A stretch of DNA of 64,000 nt from VGBV01 sp963780395 (GTDB taxonomy: Bacteria > Actinomycetota > Thermoleophilia > Solirubrobacterales > 70-9): assembly GCA_963780395.1 (NCBI GenBank), contig CAWABY010000005.1, positions 1-64,000 on the forward strand. The letters are read 5' to 3'. The first letter of the stretch is position 1; every line of letters starts with the position of its first letter. Position numbers and translations under genes: made by a program. Shown here in pieces: positions 51,408 through 62,170 of the stretch. Below the pieces are notes generated by a model. The model did no database searches. It had not been told where the DNA came from and worked only from the letters and a program-made list of their open reading frames with translations.

Positions 51408-54400
51408 CTAGGCGGCGGCGGGGAGCGCCTTCGCGGCCGAGAGGCCCTCGGCGAGCGCGAGCAGCGCGGCGAGGCGCGCGCCGGGCTCGTCTGGAACGGG
51501 CACCACCAGCGTCCGCTGGCGCCATTCGTAGATTGCGCCCTCGACGCGCTCGCGCAGCTCGGCCGCCGCCTCGGAGTCGAGCTCCAGCGGCGACACCCGC
51601 ATCCGCCCAACCCGGAACTCGACCGCGCTTGCGCCCACGGCCCCGAGCTCGATCCTGACCCGCTGCAGCTCCAGCAGGTTCGCGACCGGCTCGGGCACGG
51701 GGCCGAAGCGGTCCTCGAGCTCCTCGCGCAGCGCGCGCAGCTCGCCGCGCTCACGCGCTGCCGCGACGCGGCGATGGACGTCGATCTTGGCGGCCTCGAA
51801 GGGGATGTAGTCGGCCGGCACGTAAGCATCGACATCGACGTCCAGGCGGACCGGCTGGCGCTCATCGGCCACCCGTTCCTCGGCGCCCTCGCGCAGCTCC
51901 TCGGCCGCGTCCTCCAGCATCTGGCAGTAGAGCTCGAAGCCGACCGCCGCGACGTGCCCCGACTGCTCGTCGCCCAGCAGGTTGCCGGCGCCGCGGATCT
52001 CGAGGTCGCGCATGGCGACGCGGAAGCCGGAGCCGAGCTCGGTGTTGTCCGAGAGCGTCGAGAGCCGCGCGGCGGCGTCAGCCGTCAGCGCTTCCGGCGA
52101 GGGGTAGAGCATGTAGGCGTAGGCCCGCTCGCGGCTGCGTCCGACGCGGCCGCGGATCTGGTACGCCTGCGCCAGTCCGAGCTGGTCGGCGCGCTCGACG
52201 ACCAGCGTGTTCGCGGTTGGGATGTCCAGCCCCGACTCGATGATGGTCGTCGTCACCAGGCAGTCGTGCTCGCCGCGCACGAAGGCGAGCATCGTCGCCT
52301 CCAGCTCCAGCTCGTCCATCTGGCCGTGCGCCTCGGCGAACTTGACGCCGGGACAGAGCCCGCGCAGGCGCTCGGCGGTCTCGTGCAGGGTCTCGATGCG
52401 GTTGTGGAGGAAGAAGGCCTGGCCGCCGCGCTCGGCCTCGCGCTCGATCGCCCGGCCGACCAGCTCGTCGTCGTAGGGGCCGACGAAGGTTCGCACCGGG
52501 CGCCGCCCCTCGGGCGGCGTCTCGATCACCGAGATGTCGCGCAGCCCGGCCAGCGACATCTGCAGCGTGCGCGGAATGGGGGTCGCCGACATGGACAGCA
52601 CGTCGACCTTCAGCTTCAGCTGGCGCAGCAGCTCTTTCTGCTTGACGCCGAAGCGCTGCTCCTCGTCCACGATCAAAAGGCCCAGGTCCTTGGCGCGGAC
52701 GTCGCGCGAGAGCAGGCGGTGGGTGCCCAGCAGCACGTCCACCTTGCCCTCGCTGTACCGCTTCAGCGCCTCCTTGACCTCGGCCGGCTTGCGCAGGCGC
52801 GAGACCATCTCCACGTTGAAGGGCGTGTCGGCGAAGCGCTCGCGGAAGCTGCCGAAGTGCTGCTGGGCCAGGATCGTCGTCGGGACCAGCATCATCACCT
52901 GCTTGCCGTCGACGGCGGCCTTGTGGGCCGCTCGCAGGGCGACCTCCGTCTTGCCGTAGCCGACGTCGCCGCAGATGAGGCGGTCCATCGGGCGCTCGCC
53001 CTCCATGTCGGCCTTGACCGCGTCGATCGCCTCCATCTGGTCGGCGGTCTCGCGGTAGGGAAACGCGGCCTCGAAGGTGAGCTGCAACTCGCCGTCGGGG
53101 GAGAACGGGTGGCCGCTGCGAACGCGCCGCTCGGCGTAGAGGTTGAGCAGCTCGCCGGCCATCTCCTGGGCTGCCCGCCGCGCCCTCGCCTTCAGGTTGA
53201 GCCAGCGCTTGCCGCCCAGCGCGCTCAGCTGCGCCTCTGAGCCGTCGGCGCCGACGTAGCGGCTGATCTTGGCGAGCTGGTCGGTGGGGGCGAAGACGCG
53301 GTCGCCGCCCCGGTACTCGAGCTCGAGGTAGTCGCGGGTGACCTCCGCGAGCGTCTTCGTGTCGAAGCCCGAGAAGCGCGCGACGCCGTGGTCCTCGTGT
53401 ACGACCAGGTCGCCTACTCGAAGCTCGATCGCGGCCGAGATCCGGTGCCTCGCCGTGGCCGGGGCCGCGGCCTGGCGGCGCCGGTGCACCAGGCGCGAGT
53501 AGGGGATCACGGCCAGCTTCAGCTCAGGGGCGATGAAGCCCTCCCGCAGCCGCGCCTCGGTGAAGCTCACCCCCGGCTCCGCCGGGGCCTCGCCCACCAG
53601 GGGCGGCGCGTCGATGCGGGCGAGGTTGTAGCGGGCGCGCTCTGCCTCGCCGCCGCGCTCGAATGCGACGACGGTGCGGTAGCCGGACCGGACCAGCTTC
53701 TCCAGCTCGGCCTCGGCTTCGGCCGGGGTGCGCGAGGCGAACTCGGCCCGCTGGGCCCGCAGCGACAGATCCTGCTCGGGGTCGGCGCCGCTCAGCGACA
53801 GCGCGACCCGCCCCTGCAGGTCATCGGCGACGTCGACGTAGAGCCGGCGGGCGTCGTCGGCGTGCATGGCCGCGGTCACGTCCTCCCAGTGGTCCCTGAG
53901 CGCCCCCGGGATCTCCTCGAGCTGGGCGATTGCGACGAAGGCTTGCTCCGGCACCAGGTCGAGCGGCGAGCGAAAGCGGTCCAAGGGGATCAGCTCTGCC
54001 AGGTCGGGGCGCTCCTCGGCCTGCGCCTCTGCCGGGTCGGGGGCGAGGTCCGCGAGCTCGCGGTGCTCGGCCCCCAGCTCGGCCGCCGGCGCCAGCTCCA
54101 CTCGCTCGGCGTCGCCGAGGGAGCGCTGGGTGAAGGTCGAGAACCAGCGCAGCGACTCGATCTCGTCGCCGAACAGCTCGACCCGGATCGCGCGCTCCTC
54201 GGTCGCCGGATAGGCGTCGAGGATGTCGCCCCGGATCCCGAACTGTCCCCTCTCCTCGACCTGCTCGACGCGCTCGTATCCCGCCTCGGCCAGCAGCTCC
54301 GCGACGTCACCGAGGTCGACGCTCTCGCCCTTGCTCAGGGAGATGCCGTCCGGCCGCAGCTCGGGATCGGGAACGGCCTCGGCCAGGGCGATGGCGCTGG

Positions 54401-54771
54401 CGACCACCACCGGGCGCGCTCCGGCGCCGGTCAGCGCGTCGAGGGCGGCGACGCGCAGGCCCGCCAGATGGGGCGGCGGCGCGACGTGCGAGAGGTAGCC
54501 GGTGCCTCGCGAGGGATAGAGGTGCACGCGCCTGGGCGCCAGGAAGGCGTGCAGGTCGGCCGCGAGGTCGCGGGCCGAGCGGTCATCGGCCGTGACGATC
54601 AGCGCGGGGCGATCGGCGGGGCCTTCCGGGGACTCGAGCAGGGCGGCGAGCAGGTAGGGGCGGACGGCCGAGGACGCGTGGGCCTCCACGCGGCCCTCGC
54701 GCAGGGCGGCGGCCAGCCGCTTTCGCCAATCCGTGCTGCTGGGCTATGTCAAGAAGAGGTCTGAGCGTCAT
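51408..54771 (-). CDS. mfd: transcription-repair coupling factor Mfd (frameshift near N-terminus)
   Basis: About 1120 aa when repaired. It displaces RNA polymerase stalled at DNA lesions and recruits UvrA. Domain order: UvrB-like start with VHLYPSRGTGYLSHVAPPP; RNA polymerase interaction domain (LRVGDLVVHEDHGVARFSGF); helicase motifs GDVGYGKTEVALRAAHKA and LLIVDEEQRFGVKQ; TRG motif region; C-terminal domain. The body frame has no good start, only a stop upstream. The expected MTLRPLLDIAQ start at 54771 is in another frame, joined by deleting one base from GGG at 54741-54743. GTG at about 54692 could alternatively give a shorter protein. Confidence 0.93.
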
Positions 54772-54885
54772 CTGCGTGAGCGGGCACGACGAATGACCGG
54801 ATCAGGTGTCCGGCCATCGAACCGGGCACGGGCCCGGCGTTATTCGATCCTATCTGGGAGGTGCAATCGGGACTAGCCTGTTGCC

Positions 54886-55527
54886 GTGCCGCCCGAGCTG
54901 CTCGCCTTCTGCGGAGTCGCCGCGATCCTGGTCATCACGCCCGGTCCCGACATGGCGCTGGTCGCGCGCAACGCCCTGGTCTCGGGCCGCTCGGCGGTGC
55001 CGCTGACGACGCTCGGGATCTGCGCCGGCATCCTCGTGCACGCGCTGGCGGCCTCGATCGGCCTCTCGGCGCTGCTGAAGGCATCGGCGACCGCCTACGC
55101 CGTGGTCAAGCTGCTCGGCGGCGCATACCTCGTCTTCCTCGGGGTCCAGGCCTGGCGCGCCTCCTTCAAGCGGGTCGGCGAGGACGACGACTGGATGCTC
55201 GGGCCGGCGCGCCGCTTCACAGGTGGCAGCGCCTTTCGCCAGGGATTCGTGACCAACGTGCTGAACCCGAAGCTGGTGGTCTTCTTCATCTCCGTCCTCC
55301 CCAGCTTCGCCTCGGACGACGGCAGCTTCTTCGCGCAGGTGATGGTGCTGACCGTCGTCTTCGAGGCGCTCAGCCTGGTCTGGCTGCTGGGCTACGGCTA
55401 CGCCGTCGCCCGCGTGGGTGAGGCGATGCGCGCCCCGCGCGTCCGCCATTTCCTCGAGCGCCTGACCGGCACGGTGCTGATCGCGCTCGGCATACGGGTC
55501 GCCTGGGACGGCGCCCGCGAGATCTAG
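54886..55527 (+). CDS. LysE/RhtB-family exporter
   Basis: 213 aa with six transmembrane helices, exporting amino acids or related metabolites. The diagnostic N-terminal motif is LVITPGPDMALVARNALVSGR; GGAYLVFLGVQAWR and GFVTNVLNPKLVVFF are also family blocks. It starts at GTG 54886 on the opposite strand from mfd. Unlike the conserved cluster around it, this gene is an insertion. The substrate is not predictable; LysE-type genes often have a LysR/Lrp regulator, which is absent here. Confidence 0.92.
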   Translation: MPPELLAFCGVAAILVITPGPDMALVARNALVSGRSAVPLTTLGICAGILVHALAASIGLSALLKASATAYAVVKLLGGAYLVFLGVQAWRASFKRVGEDDDWMLGPARRFTGGSAFRQGFVTNVLNPKLVVFFISVLPSFASDDGSFFAQVMVLTVVFEALSLVWLLGYGYAVARVGEAMRAPRVRHFLERLTGTVLIALGIRVAWDGAREI

Positions 55528-55577
55528 GACTCGGCAATGGAAGTGCGCGAGGCCGAGCTCCTGGCGCTGGCCGCCCG

Positions 55578-56306
55578 TTAGTCTCGCTGGGGCAGACCGG
55601 GGCCTGAGCGCTGCCATTCGACCTGGCCGCGGCCCTCCTCGGCCGAGCGCTCGACGACGCCGTCCCAGTCCTGCAGCATGCGCTTGATCCGCGCCACCGA
55701 CTCGGGCGGGTGGGCGGCGACCTCGGTGGCGAGCTCGATCGCGGCCTCCTCGGTACGTGCGGCGGGCGCGACGCGATGGACCAGTCCCATCCGCAGCGCC
55801 TCATCGGCGCTGACGTTGCGGGAAGAGAGGAGCAGGTACTTGGCGGTCGAGAGGCCGCAGAGGGTGACGAGCCTGGCCGGGCCGACAGGGACCCCGAGCT
55901 CGGCGCCTGGGAACTTCAGCCTCAGGTTTCCGCCCGCGACGCGCAGGTCACAGGCCACCGCGACCTCGGCGCCGCCGCCGACGACCGAGCCATGGCAGGC
56001 TGCCACCGTCGGCTTCGGGAAGGAGACGATCGCGTCGTAAAGATCCGCGAACAGCTGCATCCGCTGGACCCTGGACTCGTCGTCGGCGAGTTCCTCGCGC
56101 ACGTCGGCGCCCGCCGAGAGGCCGAGGTGGTCGTTGGAGGAGATCACCAGCACGCGCACCGCGTCGTCCTCGCGCGCCGCGGCCAGGTGCCCGAGCATCT
56201 CCTCCAGCATCTGCGTGTTCATCGCATTGCGGGCCTGCTCGCGCTCGAGGCGCAAGAGCGCGACGCCGGCCTCGTCCACGGAGTAGCTGGTCAGCGGCTT
56301 CGCCAT
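55578..56306 (-). CDS. enoyl-CoA hydratase/isomerase family protein
   Basis: 242 aa crotonase-fold protein. The oxyanion hole segments are visible: LGLSAGADVREEL in the substrate pocket and CHGSVVGGGAEVAVACDLRVA. The two catalytic Glu positions are partly conserved (the first appears as GGGAEVA), so hydratase or isomerase activity is plausible. ATG 56306 overlaps the pth stop codon by one base (ATGA arrangement), so it is translated with pth. The specific substrate is unknown. Confidence 0.88.
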   Translation of the reverse strand: MAKPLTSYSVDEAGVALLRLEREQARNAMNTQMLEEMLGHLAAAREDDAVRVLVISSNDHLGLSAGADVREELADDESRVQRMQLFADLYDAIVSFPKPTVAACHGSVVGGGAEVAVACDLRVAGGNLRLKFPGAELGVPVGPARLVTLCGLSTAKYLLLSSRNVSADEALRMGLVHRVAPAARTEEAAIELATEVAAHPPESVARIKRMLQDWDGVVERSAEEGRGQVEWQRSGPGLPQRD

Positions 56307-56929
56307 CAGGCCGGCTCCTCCGGCATATCGTTCTTCCCCGGGGACGAGCCCCGGCTCACGCGTCCGGGGCCGGCCACCTCGCCGTCCTCCTGGACGATGC
56401 GCTCGACCAGGCGCTCGGCCTCGTCGGCTGAGGCACCGATCAGGGCGACGACGTCCTCGCGCGGTTCGCTGAATCTGCCCAGCACGTGGGCCGAGACGAT
56501 CTCGGGATCGCTGCTGTCCGGTCGACCGACCCCCGAGCGCACCCGCCAGAAGTCCGGGCCGCCGAGGCCCTGCCCCAGGCTCTTGAGCCCGTTGTGGCCG
56601 GCGAGGCCGCCCCCCAGCTTGCTGCGCACCTCTCCGAAGGGAAGGTCGATCTCGTCGTGCAGGACCACGATCCGGTCCAGCGGCACGCCGAGTGACCCCC
56701 GGGCGGGGCCCGCGGCCGTGCCGCTCTCGTTCATGAAGGTCTGCGGCAGCAGCACCGCGACTCGCGGGCCGCCGGGGCGGGTGCGGCCCTCGGCGATCAG
56801 GCCGCCGAACCGCTTGCTCGCCTTCGGCAGCTGCCAGCGGCGCGCCAGCTCGTCGGCGACCTCGAATCCGACGTTGTGCCGGGTCGCGGCGTAGCGCGAG
56901 CCCGGATTGCCGAGGCCGACGACGAGCAC
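56306..56929 (-). CDS. pth: peptidyl-tRNA hydrolase
   Basis: 207 aa. It recycles peptidyl-tRNA by cleaving the ester bond. Family signatures: VVGLGNPGSRYAATRHNVGFEV with the catalytic His-20 or nearby, FMNESGTAAGPA, the Asp-bearing VVLHDEIDLPFGEVR, and GGGLAGHNGLKSL. A C-terminal tail of about 20 residues exceeds the usual length (RGSSPGKNDMPEEPA). The start is GTG 56929, 72 bases after the Gly-rich gene. The order rplY-pth is conserved among Gram-positives. Confidence 0.95.
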   Translation of the reverse strand: MLVVGLGNPGSRYAATRHNVGFEVADELARRWQLPKASKRFGGLIAEGRTRPGGPRVAVLLPQTFMNESGTAAGPARGSLGVPLDRIVVLHDEIDLPFGEVRSKLGGGLAGHNGLKSLGQGLGGPDFWRVRSGVGRPDSSDPEIVSAHVLGRFSEPREDVVALIGASADEAERLVERIVQEDGEVAGPGRVSRGSSPGKNDMPEEPA

Positions 56930-57001
56930 GTCGGCTCGCCCACCGGCCCCGTCCTCACGTCGCTCGCGCCGCTTGCGACTGCGGCGAAACAGCGCCAGGG
57001 G

Positions 57002-57355
57002 CTACTCGCCCCCTCCGCCGCCGCCACCGTCGCCGCCGCCACCGCCCGAGTCTCCCCCACCGCCGAAGTCAGAGCCGCTGTCGCCGACGTCCACTTGCTG
57101 CGACGAGCCCTCCTCGCCCACCTGGATCTCCTGTACGGAGGGCTCGATCTCGCCCTCGCGCCCGCCCGGCTCCTGCTGCCCGGAGTCCTTGGGGTCGCGG
57201 TCGCCGCGACCGTCTCCCTCGTCGGCGCCACGGGCGCCGGCCCCGGCATGGACCGGCGGGGTCGTGTACAGGGGCGTCGCCGCGTCGGTCGTGGTGTCAC
57301 GGCGGGGGTCGGCTCCGCCGCGTCCGCGACGGAACAGCCGGTCGAACAGGGACAC
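57002..57355 (-). CDS. glycine-rich low-complexity protein between rplY and pth
   Basis: 117 aa. The basic N-terminus SLFDRLFRRGRGG is followed by a Pro/Thr/Ala part, an acidic Gly/Asp section and a C-terminal poly-Gly/Asp tail (GGGGDSGGGGGDGGGG). It begins 2 bases after the rplY stop, so it is translated with it. No fold is recognised and it is probably disordered. Coupling to ribosome-related genes could hint at a role in translation or envelope assembly, but that is only inference. Confidence 0.55.
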   Translation of the reverse strand: MSLFDRLFRRGRGGADPRRDTTTDAATPLYTTPPVHAGAGARGADEGDGRGDRDPKDSGQQEPGGREGEIEPSVQEIQVGEEGSSQQVDVGDSGSDFGGGGDSGGGGGDGGGGGGGE

Positions 57356-57357
57356 CG

Positions 57358-58092
57358 CTACTCCTCCTTGTCGGCTTCGTCCCCGCCCTCGGACTCGCCG
57401 TCCTCGGCGGGCTCCTCGCCCTCGGCGGGCTCCTCGCCCTCGGGGGCCTCGATCGGCTCCCCGTCCTCGCCGACGAGCACCGCCTCCTCCTCCAGCTCGG
57501 GCTCGGGCTCCTCCTCGACGCGGGGCGGACTCAGCGTGGCGATCGTGATCTCCTCGGGCGAGACGTCCTCGCCCAGGGCGAACTTGGTGCCCGCGGGCGC
57601 CAGCACGGCCTCGAGGGTGACGGTGTCGCCGATCACCATCTCGGACACGTCCACGACCAGCCTCTCCGGGATCTCGGTCGGAAGGGCCTCGACCTCCACC
57701 TCGCGGGTGACGTGCTCCAGGACGCCGCCCTCGCGGACGCCGGGAGCCTGCTCGGTCCCCTCGAGCTCGATCGGCACCTCGGAGGTGATCTCCTCGTCGA
57801 GGCGGACCTCGAGGCAGTCGAAGTGGACGACGTCACCCCGGAGCGGATGGTGCTGCTGCTCCTTGATCACGACCGGGACGGCCGCCGAGCCGTCCAGCTT
57901 CAGGTCAAGCAGGGTGTGGCCCTCGCCGAGCAGCGTGCGAAGCTCGCGAGCGGGCACCTGGAAGGGCCGCGCCTCGCCGCCCTGGCCGTAGACGACGCCC
58001 GGCACCAGGCCCTCTCGGCGCAGACGGCGGGTGGCCCGCGATCCGAAGACCTCGCGGACGGTGACGGTGAGTGTTGCGCGATCCGAAGTCAT
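57358..58092 (-). CDS. rplY: 50S ribosomal protein L25/CTC
   Basis: 244 aa. The L25 domain (residues 1-90, with TVTVREVFGSRATRRLRREG) binds 5S rRNA; the CTC-type second domain follows (about 95-185, REVEVEALPTEIPERLVVD). The last 55 residues are an acidic Glu/Gly tail (EEPAEGEEPAEDGESEGG), longer than in most homologues. ATG 58092 was chosen; the frame extends upstream into the ABC1 kinase promoter region. It is divergent from the ABC1 kinase and coupled to the Gly-rich gene. Confidence 0.93.
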   Translation of the reverse strand: MTSDRATLTVTVREVFGSRATRRLRREGLVPGVVYGQGGEARPFQVPARELRTLLGEGHTLLDLKLDGSAAVPVVIKEQQHHPLRGDVVHFDCLEVRLDEEITSEVPIELEGTEQAPGVREGGVLEHVTREVEVEALPTEIPERLVVDVSEMVIGDTVTLEAVLAPAGTKFALGEDVSPEEITIATLSPPRVEEEPEPELEEEAVLVGEDGEPIEAPEGEEPAEGEEPAEDGESEGGDEADKEE

Positions 58093-58151
58093 GTTTAGTA
58101 CCCACTCTGGAAAGGTGGGTGGGCAGCCAGGATAGAAAATGTGGGAAGGCG

Positions 58152-59771
58152 ATGGCAGACGACCGCGACAATGACAAACAGGGCAGCGAGCGCTGGGGGG
58201 TCCAGATCCCCTGGCTGAAGGATCGCGAGCGCCGACGGCAGGAGCCGCCGGCCGAGGAGCCGCGGGTCGAAGAGGAGTTCGCCGAGAAGCCGCCGGTCGA
58301 GCCGGCGCCGGTCGATGACGCGCCGGTCGGGGACGAGACCGAACCCGACGGCCGCGACGAAGCGGGCGAAATCCCAAGCACCAGGCTCGGCCGCTCGGCC
58401 AAGCTCGGGGCAGCGATCGGAGGGCAGGCCACGCGCTACGCCGGCACGGCGGCCGCCAACATCGCCCGCTCCGAGGAGCGCGCCCAGGAGCGGACCGAGC
58501 TCCGCCACGTCGAGGCCGCGCTGAAGATGGTCTCCGTGCTCGGGGAGATGAAGGGCGCCGCGATGAAGATCGGCCAGATGGCCTCGTTCATCGACATCGA
58601 CTTCCTGCCGCCCGAGTACCGTGAGATCTACCAGGAGCAGCTCGCGAAGCTGCGCGCCCAGGCGCCCGCGATGCCCTGGGAGAAGGTGCGCGAGGTGCTG
58701 GTCGAGGAGTACGACGGCAGGGCGCCCGAGAAGGTGTTCGCATCGATCGAGGAGGATGCGTTCGCCGCCGCCTCAATCGGGCAGGTGCACCGGGCCACCC
58801 TGCACGACGGCAGCGCGGTCGCGGTCAAGATCCAGTACCCCGGGGTCGCCGAGGCGCTCGAGTCCGACTTGGCCAACGCCGGGATCATCGTGCGGGTGGC
58901 GAGGGCGCTGGCGCCGGGCCTGGACGCGAAGGCCGTCGCGGGCGAGCTGCGCGAGCGCGTGCTGGAGGAGCTGGACTACGAGTACGAGGCCCAGAACCAG
59001 CGCGCCTTCGCCCGCGCGTATGAGGGCCATCCCTTCATCTACGTCCCCAAGGTCCACTCCCGCCTCTCGCGACGCCGGGTCCTGGTCAGCGAGTACGTCG
59101 ACGGCCGCGACTTCGAGGAGGTGAAGCGCCTGCCCCAGGACGAGCGCGACATCTTCGGGGAGATCGTCTTCCGCTTCTGCTTCGGCTCGATCTATCACCT
59201 GCAGCACTTCAACGCCGACACCCACCCCGGCAACTACCTGCTGATGGACGACGGCCGGGTCGCCTTCCTCGACTTCGGCATGACCAAGCGCCTGCAGCCC
59301 GAGCAGATCATGCTCGAGCAGCGCGCCGTCGACGCAGCCTCGCGGGACGATCCCGGCGCCCTGCGCGAGGCGCTGGACGAGATCGGCTTCCTGAGGGACG
59401 CTGACGCGATCGACGCCCAGCGGCTGTTGGAGCACGTCAAGTTCGTCGGCGGCTGGTACCTGGAGGACGAGCAGCTGGAGATCACGCCGAAGCGGGTGAT
59501 GAAGATGATCGAGGTCACCTCGGACCCGCGCTCGGACTTCTACGACCTGGTTCGCAAGGAGGCCATTCCCGCCGACGAGCTGATGGGCCGGCGGATGGAG
59601 ACCGGGCTGCTCGCCGTGCTCGCCCAGCTGCGGGCGAAGAACAACTGGCACCGGATCATGCGCGAATGGGTCTATGCGGACCCGCCCGCCACCGTGCTGG
59701 GCGCCGCGGAGTGGCGCTACTTCGAGCGTCGGGGCACGAGCCAGACGCCCGGACTGCCGAGCCGGGTCTAG
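58152..59771 (+). CDS. ABC1/UbiB-family atypical kinase
   Basis: 539 aa. Pro/Glu-rich N-terminal 80 residues precede the ABC1 domain: the KxGQ signature AMKIGQMASFID, the ASIGQVHRATLHDG nucleotide loop, VAVKIQYPGVAE with the invariant Lys, the catalytic loop FNADTHPGNYLL (THPGN where many members have PHPGN) and the metal motif FLDFGMTKRL. Members regulate quinone or lipid metabolism by ATPase activity. ATG 58152 follows a GGAAGG site. The stop overlaps the glycerophosphodiesterase by 4 bases, tail to tail. Confidence 0.9.
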   Translation: MADDRDNDKQGSERWGVQIPWLKDRERRRQEPPAEEPRVEEEFAEKPPVEPAPVDDAPVGDETEPDGRDEAGEIPSTRLGRSAKLGAAIGGQATRYAGTAAANIARSEERAQERTELRHVEAALKMVSVLGEMKGAAMKIGQMASFIDIDFLPPEYREIYQEQLAKLRAQAPAMPWEKVREVLVEEYDGRAPEKVFASIEEDAFAAASIGQVHRATLHDGSAVAVKIQYPGVAEALESDLANAGIIVRVARALAPGLDAKAVAGELRERVLEELDYEYEAQNQRAFARAYEGHPFIYVPKVHSRLSRRRVLVSEYVDGRDFEEVKRLPQDERDIFGEIVFRFCFGSIYHLQHFNADTHPGNYLLMDDGRVAFLDFGMTKRLQPEQIMLEQRAVDAASRDDPGALREALDEIGFLRDADAIDAQRLLEHVKFVGGWYLEDEQLEITPKRVMKMIEVTSDPRSDFYDLVRKEAIPADELMGRRMETGLLAVLAQLRAKNNWHRIMREWVYADPPATVLGAAEWRYFERRGTSQTPGLPSRV

Positions 59772-60661
59772 CCCTCCGCCTTCGCCGCCTTCTTGGAGGC
59801 CTTCTTCTGGGCCTTGGCCTCCTGCTTCTCTGCCTTGACGGTCTGCTTCTCGGCCTTCTTGGCCTGGCGGCCCCCACCCTCCTCCGGGCTGGGGGCGTCC
59901 CCCGTGACGATCCGCTCGGCCTCCGCAAACAGGCGGGGGTCGTTGGAGCAGATGCCGTGCACCCCCATCTGGAGAAGCTCGACCATGCGGTCGAGCTCGT
60001 CCACGGTCCAGGTGATGAGCTCGACTCCGGCGTCCTCGGCGGCCTCGACCAGCTTCGGCGTGACGATCTGGTGGTAGGCCCAGACGGCGTCGACGTCGAG
60101 CTCCGGTGCCTGGCGGCGCAGCGTCTTCGGAAAGCGCCGGCGCATCGCCGCAAGGCCGGCGATGACGCCGGGGACCGCCCAGCCGTACGAGGTCCAATCG
60201 CGGCGGGTCTTGGGATAGGTCCAGCCCAGGCGCAGCTCCGGCTCCAGATGGCGCAGCTTGCGCAGGCTCGACACCTCCATTGTCGAGACCATCGCCCGCT
60301 CGACCAGGCCGTGCCCGGCAAGGGCTCCTGCGAGCTCGGCCTCGCGGCCGGGCAGCTTCAGGTCGCAGTCGATCTCGACGCCGTCCAGCGGCGGCTCGAG
60401 GAAGGCATCGAGGGCGGCGGTCAGGTCCAGCGGCCGCCGCGACATCGCGTCCTGGGGATCGTGCGCGATCACGAAGCGCCCCTCGCGATCGCGCAGCACG
60501 TCGATCTCGATCATGTCGACGCCGCTTTTGACTGCGGCCTCGAAGCTCTCGATCGTGTTCCCCTCGGTGATCGCGTCGGCCCCTTTGTGGCCCACGCGGC
60601 GATAGGCGGAAGCGCCCGCGCGCAGGGGCTTTTCCTCCTCCCCCTGAGCCTTCTCGACCAT
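59768..60661 (-). CDS. glycerophosphodiester phosphodiesterase family protein
   Basis: 297 aa TIM-barrel hydrolase converting glycerophosphodiesters to glycerol-3-phosphate and an alcohol. Active-site residues: RRVGHKGADAITEGNT (His and, further on, Glu), VDMIEIDVLRDREGRFVIAHDP with the metal Glu-x-Asp and His, and VEIDCDLKLPG. It has no signal peptide, so it is cytoplasmic, and ends with a Lys/Ala-rich tail (KAEKQEAKAQKKASKKAAK), perhaps binding nucleic acid or membranes. It is convergent with the ABC1 kinase. Confidence 0.87.
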   Translation of the reverse strand: MVEKAQGEEEKPLRAGASAYRRVGHKGADAITEGNTIESFEAAVKSGVDMIEIDVLRDREGRFVIAHDPQDAMSRRPLDLTAALDAFLEPPLDGVEIDCDLKLPGREAELAGALAGHGLVERAMVSTMEVSSLRKLRHLEPELRLGWTYPKTRRDWTSYGWAVPGVIAGLAAMRRRFPKTLRRQAPELDVDAVWAYHQIVTPKLVEAAEDAGVELITWTVDELDRMVELLQMGVHGICSNDPRLFAEAERIVTGDAPSPEEGGGRQAKKAEKQTVKAEKQEAKAQKKASKKAAKAEG

Positions 60662-60726
60662 GCGGAGAGGCTAGCCGAGCCGGGGGCTGCGGGACGCACC
60701 GGCGGTGTGTTGTTAGCTTCCCGCCA

Positions 60727-61104
60727 ATGCGCCGCACGCTGACAGCGCTCGCCTGCTTCGTCGCGCTGGCGGCGGCGGCTGGCTGCGGCGAATCCGATCA
60801 GGAGCAGGCGCGCGAGGTGGCCCAGGACTACGTCGAGGCCAGCAACGCCGGCGACTTCGAAGCGGTCTGCAACCTCTTCTCGGACGAGTTCATCAACGAG
60901 CTGGCGGTGACCGACTGCCCGGGCTTCGTGCGCGAGAACACCGGGGGCGGACGGGGCGAGTTGGAGCTCGTCGACGTCCGCGTCAACGACGACACCGCGA
61001 CCGCCGACATCGACGTGGTCAGCGAAGAGGGGGGGCCGATCCGCGTCGGCGTCGGCATGGAGCGCAACGCCGATGAGGAGTGGGAGATCGTCTCCCTGCA
61101 GTGA
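60727..61104 (+). CDS. small lipoprotein, NTF2-like
   Basis: 125 aa. A lipobox AAAGC lies near residues 16-20 after a signal sequence (LTALACFVALAAAAGC). The mature part begins with an acidic helix (REVAQDYVEASNAGDFEAVCNLF), as in SnoaL/NTF2-like folds, and ends in beta strands (ATADIDVVSEEGG, WEIVSL). It stands alone on the + strand between divergent or convergent minus-strand genes. In mycobacteria a lipoprotein gene (lpqT) also sits between prs and rplY, so an equivalent position is preserved, though homology is not shown. Confidence 0.8.
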   Translation: MRRTLTALACFVALAAAAGCGESDQEQAREVAQDYVEASNAGDFEAVCNLFSDEFINELAVTDCPGFVRENTGGGRGELELVDVRVNDDTATADIDVVSEEGGPIRVGVGMERNADEEWEIVSLQ

Positions 61105-61133
61105 CGGCTTCGCCATCAGGCGGGGACGCTGGC
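61103..61133. repeat. dispersed intergenic repeat, copy 2
   Basis: Matches 36427-36457 (GACGGCTTCGCCATCAG then CGGGGACGCTGGC). It lies between the converging lipoprotein and prs genes and starts at the lipoprotein stop codon. Confidence 0.45.
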
Positions 61134-61138
61134 GGCCC

Positions 61139-62166
<1,028 letters not shown>

Positions 62167-62170
<4 letters not shown>

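Noticed and set aside
58773..60737. 654-codon minus-strand frame across the ABC1 kinase and the glycerophosphodiesterase
   Set aside because: It shadows two well-supported genes in other frames and has no conserved segment.
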